Origin: PRO6 sp035565775
Lineage (GTDB): Bacteria; Pseudomonadota; Alphaproteobacteria; Rhizobiales; Xanthobacteraceae
Direction: 5' to 3'
NCBI GenBank assembly: GCA_035565775.1
Contig: DATMRW010000028.1
Coordinates: forward strand, 240,235-304,234
Length of the DNA stretch: 64,000 bases
The translations under genes were made by a program, and so were the position numbers. The notes under the pieces are model-generated. The model searched no databases and was not told the DNA's origin. It worked only from the letters and a program-made list of their open reading frames with translations. This document shows, piece after piece, positions 17,405 to 25,846 of the stretch; within the stretch, counting starts at the first letter, position 1; each line of letters begins with the position of its first letter.

Positions 17405-18115
17405 TCAGACGGTGATCGCTTCCATCAGGCGCGCCTTTTCCGCCGGATCGTCGGCCTTGCCGGACGCCACGATCGAGCCACGCTCGATGGCGTAGAAGCG
17501 GTCGGAAACGGCCAGCGCGCCGCCGACGTTCTGCTCCACCAGCAGCACGATCGCTCCCGCCGCCTTGAGCTCGGTGATGATCGCAAAGATGTCGGCAACG
17601 ATCATCGGTGCAAGGCCCTCGCTCGGCTCGTCGATCAGGACGAGACGCGGCGCTCCGACCATGACGCGGGCCATCGCCAGCATCTGCTGCTCACCGCCCG
17701 AAAGGGTCGTGCCGGCCTGACGCCGCCGTTCCTTGAGGCGCGGCATGCGCTCATAGATGCGTTCGACCTCGGCCTTTTTTTCGGCGCGCGAGCGGCCGGC
17801 GCGTTGCAGCAGGCCGAGTTCGAGATTCTCCTCGACGCTGAGGCCGGGGAAAATCCGCCGGTCTTCCGGCACGAAGCCGACGCCATGGCGGCAGACCCGG
17901 TCCGGCGACAGGCCGTCGAGACGGCTGCCGTCGAGCTCGATCGAGCCGCCGCTCGGTTGCACCCAACCGGCAATGGTCTTCATCAGGGTGGTCTTGCCGA
18001 CGCCATTGCGCCCGAAGATGCCGACGACTTCGCCGGGCTTCGCCTCGATGCTGATCCCCTGGATCACATGAGACAGCCCATAGTGGACGTGAAGATTATC
18101 GATCTTCAGCATCAT
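17405..18115 (-). CDS. livF: Liv-type ABC transporter ATP-binding protein LivF
   Basis: A 236-residue ATPase of normal LivF length. Walker A is GRNGVGKTT, the signature TLSGGEQQMLAMARVM, Walker B LVLIDEPSEGLAP, with the switch His replaced by Gln (LVEQN) as usual in LivF. Last gene of the long leftward molybdenum-hydroxylase block; its start overlaps the livG stop by 4 bases. Confidence 0.95.
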   Translation of the reverse strand: MMLKIDNLHVHYGLSHVIQGISIEAKPGEVVGIFGRNGVGKTTLMKTIAGWVQPSGGSIELDGSRLDGLSPDRVCRHGVGFVPEDRRIFPGLSVEENLELGLLQRAGRSRAEKKAEVERIYERMPRLKERRRQAGTTLSGGEQQMLAMARVMVGAPRLVLIDEPSEGLAPMIVADIFAIITELKAAGAIVLLVEQNVGGALAVSDRFYAIERGSIVASGKADDPAEKARLMEAITV

Positions 18116-18852
18116 GCATCTCCAAAGTAGGCGGACTTCACCGCAGGATCGTTCCGCACGACAGACGGCGCGCCTTCGGTCAGCTTGCGCCCCTGGTGCA
18201 TGACCACGATGTGATCCGAAATGTCCATCACGACGCCGATATCGTGCTCGATCAGGAGGATCGTCACATCTTTGGCGAGGCTCTTGATCAGCTCCGCCGA
18301 ATCCGCGGTGTCGGCATGGCTCATGCCCTGCGTCGGTTCGTCGAGCAGGAGGATCGACGGCTTTGCCGCGAGAGCGACGGCGATCTCGAGCCGCCGCTGC
18401 TCGCCATGCGACAACGCACCGGCAAGCTCGCCGAGCTTGCTGCCGAGCTGAAAGCGCTCGACCAGCTCATCGACGCGGCGGAACGCCTCCTTGCTGCTTT
18501 TCACCGGCAGCAGAAAACGCGAGACGTTTTCCAGCCGCTGGGCCGCAAGGCGAAGATTTTCGAGCACGGTCAGCTCGAAAAACAGGTTGGTGATCTGGAA
18601 CGAACGCCCCAGCCCTGCCCGCTGCATCAGATGCGGCGAGGCGCCGGTGCGGTCGACGCCATCGAGCGTCACCTGCCCGTTGTGAGGACGGATAAGGCCG
18701 CTGATCAGGTTGAACAGCGTCGACTTGCCGGCGCCGTTCGGGCCGATCACGGTGGTGATCGCATGCCGCTTGGCCGAGAACGAAACACCGTCAACGGCGC
18801 GGATGCCGCCGAACGCAACGCTCAGCCCCTGGACTTCGAGAACTGTACTCAT
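18112..18852 (-). CDS. livG: Liv-type ABC transporter ATP-binding protein LivG
   Basis: A 246-residue ATPase. Walker A is GPNGAGKST, the signature LSHGEQRRLEIAVAL, Walker B ILLLDEPTQGMSH, switch LIEHDIGVVMDIS. LivG proteins have the same long DEP-xQG-x segment. Overlaps both livF and livM by 4 bases, so the importer proteins are made from one message. Confidence 0.95.
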   Translation of the reverse strand: MSTVLEVQGLSVAFGGIRAVDGVSFSAKRHAITTVIGPNGAGKSTLFNLISGLIRPHNGQVTLDGVDRTGASPHLMQRAGLGRSFQITNLFFELTVLENLRLAAQRLENVSRFLLPVKSSKEAFRRVDELVERFQLGSKLGELAGALSHGEQRRLEIAVALAAKPSILLLDEPTQGMSHADTADSAELIKSLAKDVTILLIEHDIGVVMDISDHIVVMHQGRKLTEGAPSVVRNDPAVKSAYFGDA

Positions 18853-19850
18853 TTCGACTTCCCGCTGATCAAGCGTTCGACCCGAGGCCTGACGAAGCCC
18901 ATCAGCCCCTTGGGCAGGAAGATCACCGTGCCCATGAACAACAGACCAATGACGATGAGGTGATGCTCGGTCATCGAGCCGACGACCGACTTCAGGATGG
19001 TGAGAATGACGCCGCCGTAGAGCGCGCCGACGAGCGTGCCGACGCCGCCAAGCACGACGGTGATCACCGCATTGCCCGAGGTCGAGAAGAACAGCAGCTC
19101 CGGCGACACGAAACCGCGCAGCATCGGGTACAGCGCACCCGAAAGCGTGGCGATCACCGCAGCCAGCACATAGGCCGCAAGCCGGGCATGCCGCGTCGAA
19201 TAGCCGAGGAACGGCACGCGGGCCTCATTGGCGCGCAGCGCGACGAGCACCCGGCCGAACGGCGTGTCCAGCAGATAGGCGCAGATCGCGTAAAGCACCA
19301 CGATGAACGCCAGCGTAAACAGGAAGAAGCCGACCGGCGAGTTCGACATCACCGTCGTAACGCCGATATCGATCGGCACGATCGGCACGCCGATCAGACC
19401 GTCGGAGGCGCCGAGCGAGCGCGTGTTGTAGACCGCCTTCGCGGCGACCTGCGCAAGGCCGAAGGTGACGAGCGCGAAGTAGACGCCGCGCACGCGATTG
19501 GCGACGAGACCGGTGACGAAACCGATCACCAGCGCCGAGACCAGCGCCGCCCCCATCGCCGCCCAGAACGACGGCACTTCCTTGAGCACGACCGCGGAGA
19601 CATATGCGCCAAGGCCGAAATAGAGCGCCTGGCCGAGCGACAGAAGGCCGGTATAGCCGAGCAGAATGTCGACCGAGAGCGCAAAGCCGGCGAAGATCAG
19701 CGCTTCCGTCGCAAGGCGAAGGAAGAACGTATCGCCCGACCACGAGCCGATGGCGGCAAATGCCAGCGCCGCAACGACGAAGACGGCGACGAGGACGTGA
19801 CTGGCGCGCATGGCGAGGCCAAGGCGGTCAGTCGCTGTTTCAGTTTTCAT
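18849..19850 (-). CDS. livM: Liv-type ABC transporter permease LivM
   Basis: A 333-residue permease with about ten hydrophobic helices; ILLGYTGLLSLGQALYFGLG and LVALRANEARVPFLGY are family hallmarks. I start it at ATG 19850, 13 bases after the livH stop; an in-frame extension upstream overlaps livH and is not needed. Pairs with the LivH at 19864. Confidence 0.92.
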   Translation of the reverse strand: MKTETATDRLGLAMRASHVLVAVFVVAALAFAAIGSWSGDTFFLRLATEALIFAGFALSVDILLGYTGLLSLGQALYFGLGAYVSAVVLKEVPSFWAAMGAALVSALVIGFVTGLVANRVRGVYFALVTFGLAQVAAKAVYNTRSLGASDGLIGVPIVPIDIGVTTVMSNSPVGFFLFTLAFIVVLYAICAYLLDTPFGRVLVALRANEARVPFLGYSTRHARLAAYVLAAVIATLSGALYPMLRGFVSPELLFFSTSGNAVITVVLGGVGTLVGALYGGVILTILKSVVGSMTEHHLIVIGLLFMGTVIFLPKGLMGFVRPRVERLISGKSK

Positions 19851-19863
19851 GATGTTTGCTGAA

Positions 19864-20757
19864 TCACGCATGGCCGAGCCGTCCAAACAGTCCTTGCGGG
19901 CGGATGACCAGCATGAGAACCATGATGCCGAAAACAATCGGATCGCTCCACACCGGCGAGACGATCAGGCTCGAAATCGCCTGGACCTGCGTCAGCAGCA
20001 GCCCGGCGACCACGGTGCCCGCGATCGAGCCCATGCCGCCGACGATCACCACGGTGAAGGCGAGGAACACGAAGTCGCGGCCCATCGTCGGGAACACCGA
20101 GAAGACCGGCGCGAGCAGCACGCCGGCAAGGCCCGCCAGCGCGACACCGAAGGCGAAGGTCAACGCATAGACGCGCGTCACCGGAACGCCGAGCGAGGCA
20201 GCCATGTTGCGATCGAACGCGGCAGCGCGAACGACGGCGCCGAGCCGGGTCTTGTTGAGCACGATCGCCACGAGCCCGATGATCACGAGACCGACGACGA
20301 TGAGGAACGCGCGGTAGTTCGGCAGGATGACGCCGAAGAGATCCATCGCGCCGGAGATCGGGGTCGGCGGACGCTGGGTATTCGGGCCGAACACGACCTT
20401 GAGCACTTCTTCCATGACGAGGCCGAGGCCGAATGTGAGAAGCAGCGTTGTGACGTGCCGGTCCGGCTTGTTGAACACCCGCTGGATGAGACCTCGCTCG
20501 ACCATGTAGCCGACCGGAACCATCGCCAGCGGCACGATGAACAGCAGCAGCCAGAAGCTGACGCCGGACAGGCCGAGCGAGAGTGCGAGATAAGCGCCGA
20601 CGGCATAGAACTCGCCGTGCGACATGTTGATGACGTCCAGCAGGCCGAAGATGATGGTGAGGCCCAGCGCGACCAGAACAACGGCCACGCCCAGCGACAA
20701 CCCTGTGATCATCTGGGGCGCCAGAACGAACTGGAAATAGTCAAGAAATGCGGTCAT
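19864..20757 (-). CDS. livH: Liv-type ABC transporter permease LivH
   Basis: A 297-residue LivH permease with about eight helices, including the opening LGVAVVLVALGLTIIFGLLD and the loop GGMGSIAGTVVAGLLL. The N-terminus is extended by about 17 residues relative to short LivH forms. It follows the binding-protein gene by about 115 bases, which contain a GC-rich hairpin. Confidence 0.93.
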   Translation of the reverse strand: MTAFLDYFQFVLAPQMITGLSLGVAVVLVALGLTIIFGLLDVINMSHGEFYAVGAYLALSLGLSGVSFWLLLFIVPLAMVPVGYMVERGLIQRVFNKPDRHVTTLLLTFGLGLVMEEVLKVVFGPNTQRPPTPISGAMDLFGVILPNYRAFLIVVGLVIIGLVAIVLNKTRLGAVVRAAAFDRNMAASLGVPVTRVYALTFAFGVALAGLAGVLLAPVFSVFPTMGRDFVFLAFTVVIVGGMGSIAGTVVAGLLLTQVQAISSLIVSPVWSDPIVFGIMVLMLVIRPQGLFGRLGHA

Positions 20758-20810
20758 TCGGAATCACCACTGGGATCCATGGTCTGGCCTTTAGTGCGGC
20801 TACACGAGTC

Positions 20811-20837
20811 GCCCCCTTCCCGCGCGGGGAAGGAGGC
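20811..20837. repeat. REP-like GC-rich hairpin
   Basis: CCTTCCC and GGGAAGG flank a 5-base loop and the pairing extends imperfectly on both sides. It lies between the binding-protein stop (20875) and livH (start 20757). Its style matches the hairpin at 22100. It could attenuate or stabilise the message so that binding protein is made in excess of permease. Confidence 0.45.
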
Positions 20838-20874
20838 GATCCGTAATTGCAGCCGGAATGTTGATCGTTAGCTC

Positions 20875-22047
20875 TTAGAACCGCTTGCAGAGATCCGGGC
20901 CGATCGCCTCTTCGCCGCCGATCTCGCTGACGACCTTGAACTGGCCGCCAGTGACACGTACGACGTACATCGGCTGGACCGCCTGATGGTCACCGCCACG
21001 CATAACCTTCTTGCCCTGTGGGGTTTCCCACTCCAGATCACGCATCGCCGCCCGCACCTTGTCAGTTTCGGTCGACTGCGCCTTCTCGACGGCAGCCTTG
21101 TAGAAGTAGACGAGGCCGTAGCTGTCCGCACCGTAGAGGTCCGGCTCGGCCTTGTTGGCTTCCTTGAACGCCGCGACGAACTTCTTGTTCGCGGCGTTGT
21201 CGATCTGGGTCGAGTAGCCGACGCCGGTGGCAAAGCCTTCCGCCGCGGTGCCGATCGCCGCAATGTTCTGCGAGGTCACGGTGCCGGAGGCGCCGACCAC
21301 GAGCAGCTTGCCGAGCAGGCCGAAGTCCTGCATCTGCGTCAGAAGGCGCACGGTGTCGTTACCGGCCACGGAGGTGTAGAGCACTTCCGGGCGAGCCTGG
21401 CGGAGGTGGCCGAAGTACTGCGTGTAGTCCTTGTTGTCGAGCGGGGCAAAAACCTCGCCCGTTGCGGTCGCACCAAGGCCTTCGATGGTGCGCTTGAAGG
21501 TCGCCACGGTGGAGCGGCCCATTTCATAGTCCGGGCCGAGGAAGAACACCTTCGCCTTCGGCTTTTCCTTGGCGACCCAGGCCGCGAGCGCCGCAGACTG
21601 CTGGCCGGCGCGCGCATTGACGCGGAACACGTTCGGCGAGCACTGGTCGGTGGTGATCGAATCGGCGAACGACACCGTGGTCGCGATCAGCTTGTTCGCG
21701 CGCTCGGCGGTCTGGCCGACGGCGAGCGTGGAGCCGGAATTCACGGTGCCGGTCAGGAAGTCGACCTTCTGCGACTCGAACAGCTTCTCCGCCTTCTGCA
21801 CGGCGACGGCCGGGTTGGCCTCCTCGTCTTCAAACAGCAGCTGAACCTGACGGCCCATGATGCCGCCGGCTGCGTTGATCTCCTTGGTGGCAAGCTCGAT
21901 GCCCCAACGCACCTGCTGACCGATCGGCGAATAGGTGCCGGAAAGCGGCGTCACGACGCCGAGCTTGATGGGATCCGCGGCCAGAGCCGGCGCGGAAAAC
22001 GCGGTCGTGGCCAGAAATCCGGCCATCAACACGGTCACTTTGTTCAT
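20875..22047 (-). CDS. Liv-type ABC transporter periplasmic substrate-binding protein
   Basis: A 390-residue peripla_BP_6 protein with a Sec signal peptide (cleavage near APALA-AD) and typical mature start IKLGVVTPLSGTYSPIG. Members next to aromatic-acid genes in this group of bacteria bind benzoate, hydroxybenzoate or related acids. Here it sits between a crotonase gene and the livH-M-G-F genes, so an aromatic or heteroaromatic acid is the likely ligand by context. Confidence 0.92.
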   Translation of the reverse strand: MNKVTVLMAGFLATTAFSAPALAADPIKLGVVTPLSGTYSPIGQQVRWGIELATKEINAAGGIMGRQVQLLFEDEEANPAVAVQKAEKLFESQKVDFLTGTVNSGSTLAVGQTAERANKLIATTVSFADSITTDQCSPNVFRVNARAGQQSAALAAWVAKEKPKAKVFFLGPDYEMGRSTVATFKRTIEGLGATATGEVFAPLDNKDYTQYFGHLRQARPEVLYTSVAGNDTVRLLTQMQDFGLLGKLLVVGASGTVTSQNIAAIGTAAEGFATGVGYSTQIDNAANKKFVAAFKEANKAEPDLYGADSYGLVYFYKAAVEKAQSTETDKVRAAMRDLEWETPQGKKVMRGGDHQAVQPMYVVRVTGGQFKVVSEIGGEEAIGPDLCKRF

Positions 22048-22099
22048 TGCGTTCTACTCCTCTAGATGATTGTCGTGCCGCTGCTGCGGCTTTTTGTTG

Positions 22100-22129
22100 C
22101 CTCTCCCCCCGACAATGCGGGGGGAGAGG
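22100..22129. repeat. REP-like perfect GC-rich hairpin
   Basis: CCTCTCCCCCCG and CGGGGGGAGAGG form a perfect 12-bp stem with a 6-base loop, 6 bases beyond the crotonase stop. In the leftward direction it is followed by CAACAAAAAGCC. It may be a terminator or processing element. Similar pyrimidine-rich hairpins recur between genes in Bradyrhizobium-type genomes. Confidence 0.5.
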
Positions 22130-22135
22130 TAAAGC

Positions 22136-22942
22136 TCACAGGCCGGTGAAGTTCGGCTTGCGCTTCTCGTTGAACGCCTCGACGCCTTCCTTGAAGTCTG
22201 CGGACTGGCGCAGGCGGCTGTAGCAATGGCCCTCGAGCTCGATGGCGATGCTCAGCGTCGAATCTTCGGTGTCGTTCAGCAGCTTCTTGGCGGTGCGCTG
22301 GGCGATCGGCGAGAACGCCAGCAGCTCGGCCACGAGCTTGTCGGTCGCGCTTTCCAGCTCGCCGTCCGGCACGCACTCGGTGACAATGCCCCATTCGAGC
22401 GCCTGCTTGCCGGGGATGCGCTTCGAACGCATCACGATGTCCTTGGTGCGAGTGATGCCGACCATCTTCTGCAGACGCGCCGAGCCGCCCGAACCCGGGA
22501 TCTGGCCAAGCTTCTGCTCGGGCAACGCAAAGAACGCCGTCTCCGAAGCGATGCGGAAATCGCAGGCGAGCGACAGTTCGAATCCGACGCCGAAGCAGTA
22601 GCCGCGATTGGCCACGATCACCGGCTTGCTGCAACGCGCCGGCGCGGCGATGTTCCACGCCAGCTTCGAGACGTGCTCGGGCGTCGCTTCCATGAAGCCG
22701 CCAATGTTGCCGCCGCTGGAGAAGTGCTCGCCGATGGCGCGGATGACGATGACGCGAATGCGATCATCTTCATCGAGCGCCTCGAACACCAGGCGGAACT
22801 GGTCGCGCTGCGGCATCGAAACGATGTTGAACGGCGGCCGGTCGAGAATGATGTCGGCGCGCTGGCTGCTCTCGTCGATTTCGACGCGGAAGCCGTCGAG
22901 CTTGGCGAGACGCGGATCTTGGAAAGTCATCACTGAAGGCAT
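22136..22942 (-). CDS. Enoyl-CoA hydratase/isomerase (crotonase) family protein
   Basis: A 268-residue crotonase. The first acidic position of classical hydratases is present (LPEQKLGQIPGSGG), but the second, Glu in enoyl-CoA hydratase 1, aligns with Asp in GITRTKDIVMRS. The oxyanion-hole strands read EHFSSGGNIGGF and YCFGVGFELSLACD. The reaction may therefore be hydration, isomerisation or ring hydrolysis of a CoA thioester. The gene lies 27 bases after the CoA-ligase stop, and so acts on a CoA ester made by that ligase and possibly hydroxylated by the molybdenum enzyme. Confidence 0.85.
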   Translation of the reverse strand: MPSVMTFQDPRLAKLDGFRVEIDESSQRADIILDRPPFNIVSMPQRDQFRLVFEALDEDDRIRVIVIRAIGEHFSSGGNIGGFMEATPEHVSKLAWNIAAPARCSKPVIVANRGYCFGVGFELSLACDFRIASETAFFALPEQKLGQIPGSGGSARLQKMVGITRTKDIVMRSKRIPGKQALEWGIVTECVPDGELESATDKLVAELLAFSPIAQRTAKKLLNDTEDSTLSIAIELEGHCYSRLRQSADFKEGVEAFNEKRKPNFTGL

Positions 22943-22969
22943 CGGGCGTGTCCCTTATGTTTGAAGACG

Positions 22970-24517
22970 TCAGGAATTGGTGGTTGGCGGGGTTTGTTCG
23001 AGGTCGTACTCACCCGCCACGAGCTGGCGGCGGAGCAGCTTTCCGACCGGCGACTTTGGCACCGCATCGACAAAGACAAAGCGGCGCGGCCGCTTGAAGT
23101 TGGCAAGGCCGGAGGTCTTGCAATACTGATCGAGCTCCTCGACGGAAACCGGCTGCTTGCGCTTGATGAAGGCGGCGACGATCCGGCCCCATCGTTCGTC
23201 CGGCAGGCCGACGACGGCGACTTCCGACACGCCGGGATGCAGCGAGAGGCAGCTCTCGATCTCGACCGGCGAAACGTTCTCACCGCCAGTGATGATCATG
23301 TCGTCGACGCGGCCGGTCACGAACAGGTCGCCATCCTCATCGACATAGCCGGTGTCGCCAGTGAAGTACCAGCCGTCGCGCAGCGACTTGGCATTGGCCT
23401 CCGGCCGCTGCCAATAGCCCTCGAAGGCCTCATCGCTGGCCAGAAGCGCGACGATCTCGCCCTCCTCGCCCGTGGCGGCGATATCGGACGCCGACTCGGC
23501 GTTCAGCTTGACCACGCGGACATGCTGGTTGATGCCGGATTTGCCGGCCGAGCCCGGCTTGGCAACGGCATTGGCCTCGATCGTGAAGGTGTAGATTTCC
23601 GAACTGCCGTAGTGATTGACGAACAGCTCGGGCTTGAACGCAGCGTCAAGCTCCTGGAGCAGACCGTCCGTCATCGACGCGCCGGCGAAGCCGAGCTTGC
23701 GCACGCTCGACACGTCGGTCTTGGCGAATTCGGCCGAATGCACGAGGTCGTGATAGAGCGTCGGCACCAGATAGAGGTTGGTGATCTTTTCCTGCTCGAT
23801 CAGCTCAAGCGCGCGCACCGTGTCGTAACGCGGCAGGCAGACGAAGGTGCCGCCGATCAGCGACATCGCAATCAGCGAACGAACGCCCATGGTGTGATAG
23901 AGCGGCATGACGCCCAGCGTGCGCTCGCCACGGCCGTACAAATTCTGCGCCACGTGGGCGACAGCGCCGGCGCGCTCCGCGCGGTGACGGCGCGGCACGC
24001 CCTTCGGCTTAGACGTCGTGCCGGAGGTGTACAGCATGATCGACCAGGCGTCGGCATCGGCGCGCGGCGCAACTTCGCTCGCCGAGCCCGACACCATTTC
24101 CTCGAAGGGCACGGCAGTGCTGCCTGCAGGCAGGCCCACGGAGATGCGTGCAACGTTCTTGGCTGCTTCCGAGCCTTCGACCGCCTCCGCGGAAATATCC
24201 TGATAGGCGATCGCGCGTGCTTCGGCGTTCTCAAGATAGAAATCGATCTCGTCCGATTTCGCCCGCCAGTTGATCGGGGTAATGATGATGCCGGCGAACT
24301 GGCAGGCCCAGTGCAGGGTCGCCGCTTCCCAGCGGTTTTGTAGCGCGGTCACCAGATGGTCGCCCTTGCGCAGGCCAATACTGTCGAGCGCCGCAACCAC
24401 GGCGGAGATTTTTGCGTACCACTGACGGTAGGTCAGACGCAGATCTCCATCGACGATGGCAAGTGCATGCGGGTCGCGCGACGCGCTCGCAAGCAGGCTG
24501 GTACCCAAGTCAAACAT
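22970..24517 (-). CDS. AMP-forming acyl/aryl-CoA ligase (4-chlorobenzoate-CoA ligase-like)
   Basis: A 515-residue ANL-family ligase. The P-loop motif is MLYTSGTTSKPKG, followed later by GWYFTGDTG and the hinge GRVDDMIITGGENV; the C-terminal catalytic Lys is in PKSPVGKLLRR. The C-terminal domain reads much like 4-chlorobenzoate/benzoate-type CoA ligases (my recollection of that family, not a search). It would activate the imported carboxylate with ATP and CoA. It overlaps the Fe-S subunit gene by 8 bases, which ties the CoA ester to the molybdenum hydroxylase. Confidence 0.9.
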   Translation of the reverse strand: MFDLGTSLLASASRDPHALAIVDGDLRLTYRQWYAKISAVVAALDSIGLRKGDHLVTALQNRWEAATLHWACQFAGIIITPINWRAKSDEIDFYLENAEARAIAYQDISAEAVEGSEAAKNVARISVGLPAGSTAVPFEEMVSGSASEVAPRADADAWSIMLYTSGTTSKPKGVPRRHRAERAGAVAHVAQNLYGRGERTLGVMPLYHTMGVRSLIAMSLIGGTFVCLPRYDTVRALELIEQEKITNLYLVPTLYHDLVHSAEFAKTDVSSVRKLGFAGASMTDGLLQELDAAFKPELFVNHYGSSEIYTFTIEANAVAKPGSAGKSGINQHVRVVKLNAESASDIAATGEEGEIVALLASDEAFEGYWQRPEANAKSLRDGWYFTGDTGYVDEDGDLFVTGRVDDMIITGGENVSPVEIESCLSLHPGVSEVAVVGLPDERWGRIVAAFIKRKQPVSVEELDQYCKTSGLANFKRPRRFVFVDAVPKSPVGKLLRRQLVAGEYDLEQTPPTTNS

Positions 24518-25034
24518 TGCTTACTTCTTCCCCCAGGGGCCCCGATGCCAGTTCGCTTGCGGCCTCGAGGACCGCATTGACGATTGGCGTGTAGCCGGTG
24601 CAGCGGCACAGATGGCCGCTCAACAGATCCCGCACCTGCGCTTCGCTCGGCGACGGATTGCCGCGAAGGAAGGTGTCGAGAGACATCAGAATGCCTGCGG
24701 TGCAAAACCCGCATTGCAAGGCGTGGTGGCGGCGAAAGGCCGCCTGCAGCACGGACAGCCGATCCGGCGCTGGCGCGAGACCCTCGACGGTGCGCAGATC
24801 GCAACCCTCGACCTGCACCGCAAGCGTCAGGCACGAGCGCGCGGGAACGCCATCCACCGAAATCGTGCAGGCGCCGCAGACGCCGTGCTCGCAACCGACA
24901 TGCGTGCCGGTCGCGCCGATCTCGTGACGGAGGAAATCCGAAAGCAGCATGCGCGGCTCCGCCTCGCCGCTGACCGGCTTGCCGTTCAGCGAGAAGCGGA
25001 CGGTGTGCTTCTGTCCAGCCTTCAGCCGCGACAT
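24510..25034 (-). CDS. Molybdenum hydroxylase small subunit, 2x[2Fe-2S]
   Basis: A 174-residue CoxS/HcrC-type subunit. The plant-type cluster is ligated by Cys48, Cys53, Cys56 and Cys68 (GCEHGVCGACT and RSC). The second cluster is bound by Cys108, Cys111, Cys143 and Cys145 (CGFCTAGI and HLCRCTGY). It carries electrons between the molybdenum centre and FAD. It overlaps both the FAD-subunit gene (13 bases) and the ligase gene, so one transcript encodes all four proteins. Confidence 0.95.
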   Translation of the reverse strand: MSRLKAGQKHTVRFSLNGKPVSGEAEPRMLLSDFLRHEIGATGTHVGCEHGVCGACTISVDGVPARSCLTLAVQVEGCDLRTVEGLAPAPDRLSVLQAAFRRHHALQCGFCTAGILMSLDTFLRGNPSPSEAQVRDLLSGHLCRCTGYTPIVNAVLEAASELASGPLGEEVSNV

Positions 25035-25846
25035 GTCAAAGCCTCCTCGATCACGCTGCGCCCGATGCGGCGAACCAACTCGCGGCGATAGCGTGCGGTC
25101 GCATGCACGTCGTCGCGTGCGTCAAGTTCGTATGCGAATGCGTTCAGCGCATCGTCGAGCGCGCTGCCATTCAGGAGCGGAAGGTCCCGGATCTCCGGCT
25201 TGTCGGCGACGCCGCCGACGGCAAGGCGCACGCCGTCCTTGCGGGCAATCGCCGCGCAGGCGACGATCGCGAAGTCGCCGTGACGGCGGGCGATCTCGCG
25301 AAATGCGTAGCCGTTGCCGGCATCGACGGGGAACGAGACCGCCTCGATCATCTCATCGTCGCTGCGCGCGGTGGACATCATGCCGGTGATGTAGTCGCTC
25401 GCCAGCACGCGGCGGCGCTTCTTGGCGCTGCGCAGATGCACCGAGCCGCCCAGCGCAATCAGCGACAAAGGCATTTCCGCACTCGGGTCGGCATGGGCGA
25501 CGGAGCCGCAGATCGTGCCGCGGCTGCGGGTCTGAACGTGGCCGGTCCAGGGCAGCGCCAGTGCCACGAGCGGGATTTTTGCCGAAAGCTTGTCCCATGC
25601 CAGCAGCTTCGCCTGCCTAACCCCGGCCCCGACGACGATCTCGCCCTTCTCCTCGGTAATCGCATCCAGCGAGGAAATGCGCATGATGTCGACCAGAACC
25701 TTCGGCCGCGCGAGGCGCATGTTGAGCATTGCCATGAACGACTGCCCGCCGGCGATGACGCGCGCGTCGCCGCCCTCGGCCGCAAGCACGCCGAGCGCCT
25801 CGTCGAGCGTCTCCGCCCGCACGTAATCGAATGCTGCCGGTTTCAT
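25022..25846 (-). CDS. Molybdenum hydroxylase medium subunit, FAD-binding
   Basis: A 274-residue CoxM-type FAD subunit. The FAD motif AGGQSFMAMLNMRL (residues 32-45) and TICGSVAHADPSAEMP (residues 110-125) are intact. It lacks the four-Cys insertion that binds an extra [4Fe-4S] cluster in 4-hydroxybenzoyl-CoA reductase, and is shorter than that subunit, so the enzyme is more likely a hydroxylase than a dehydroxylating reductase. Its start overlaps the large-subunit stop as ATGA. Confidence 0.93.
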   Translation of the reverse strand: MKPAAFDYVRAETLDEALGVLAAEGGDARVIAGGQSFMAMLNMRLARPKVLVDIMRISSLDAITEEKGEIVVGAGVRQAKLLAWDKLSAKIPLVALALPWTGHVQTRSRGTICGSVAHADPSAEMPLSLIALGGSVHLRSAKKRRRVLASDYITGMMSTARSDDEMIEAVSFPVDAGNGYAFREIARRHGDFAIVACAAIARKDGVRLAVGGVADKPEIRDLPLLNGSALDDALNAFAYELDARDDVHATARYRRELVRRIGRSVIEEALTCRG

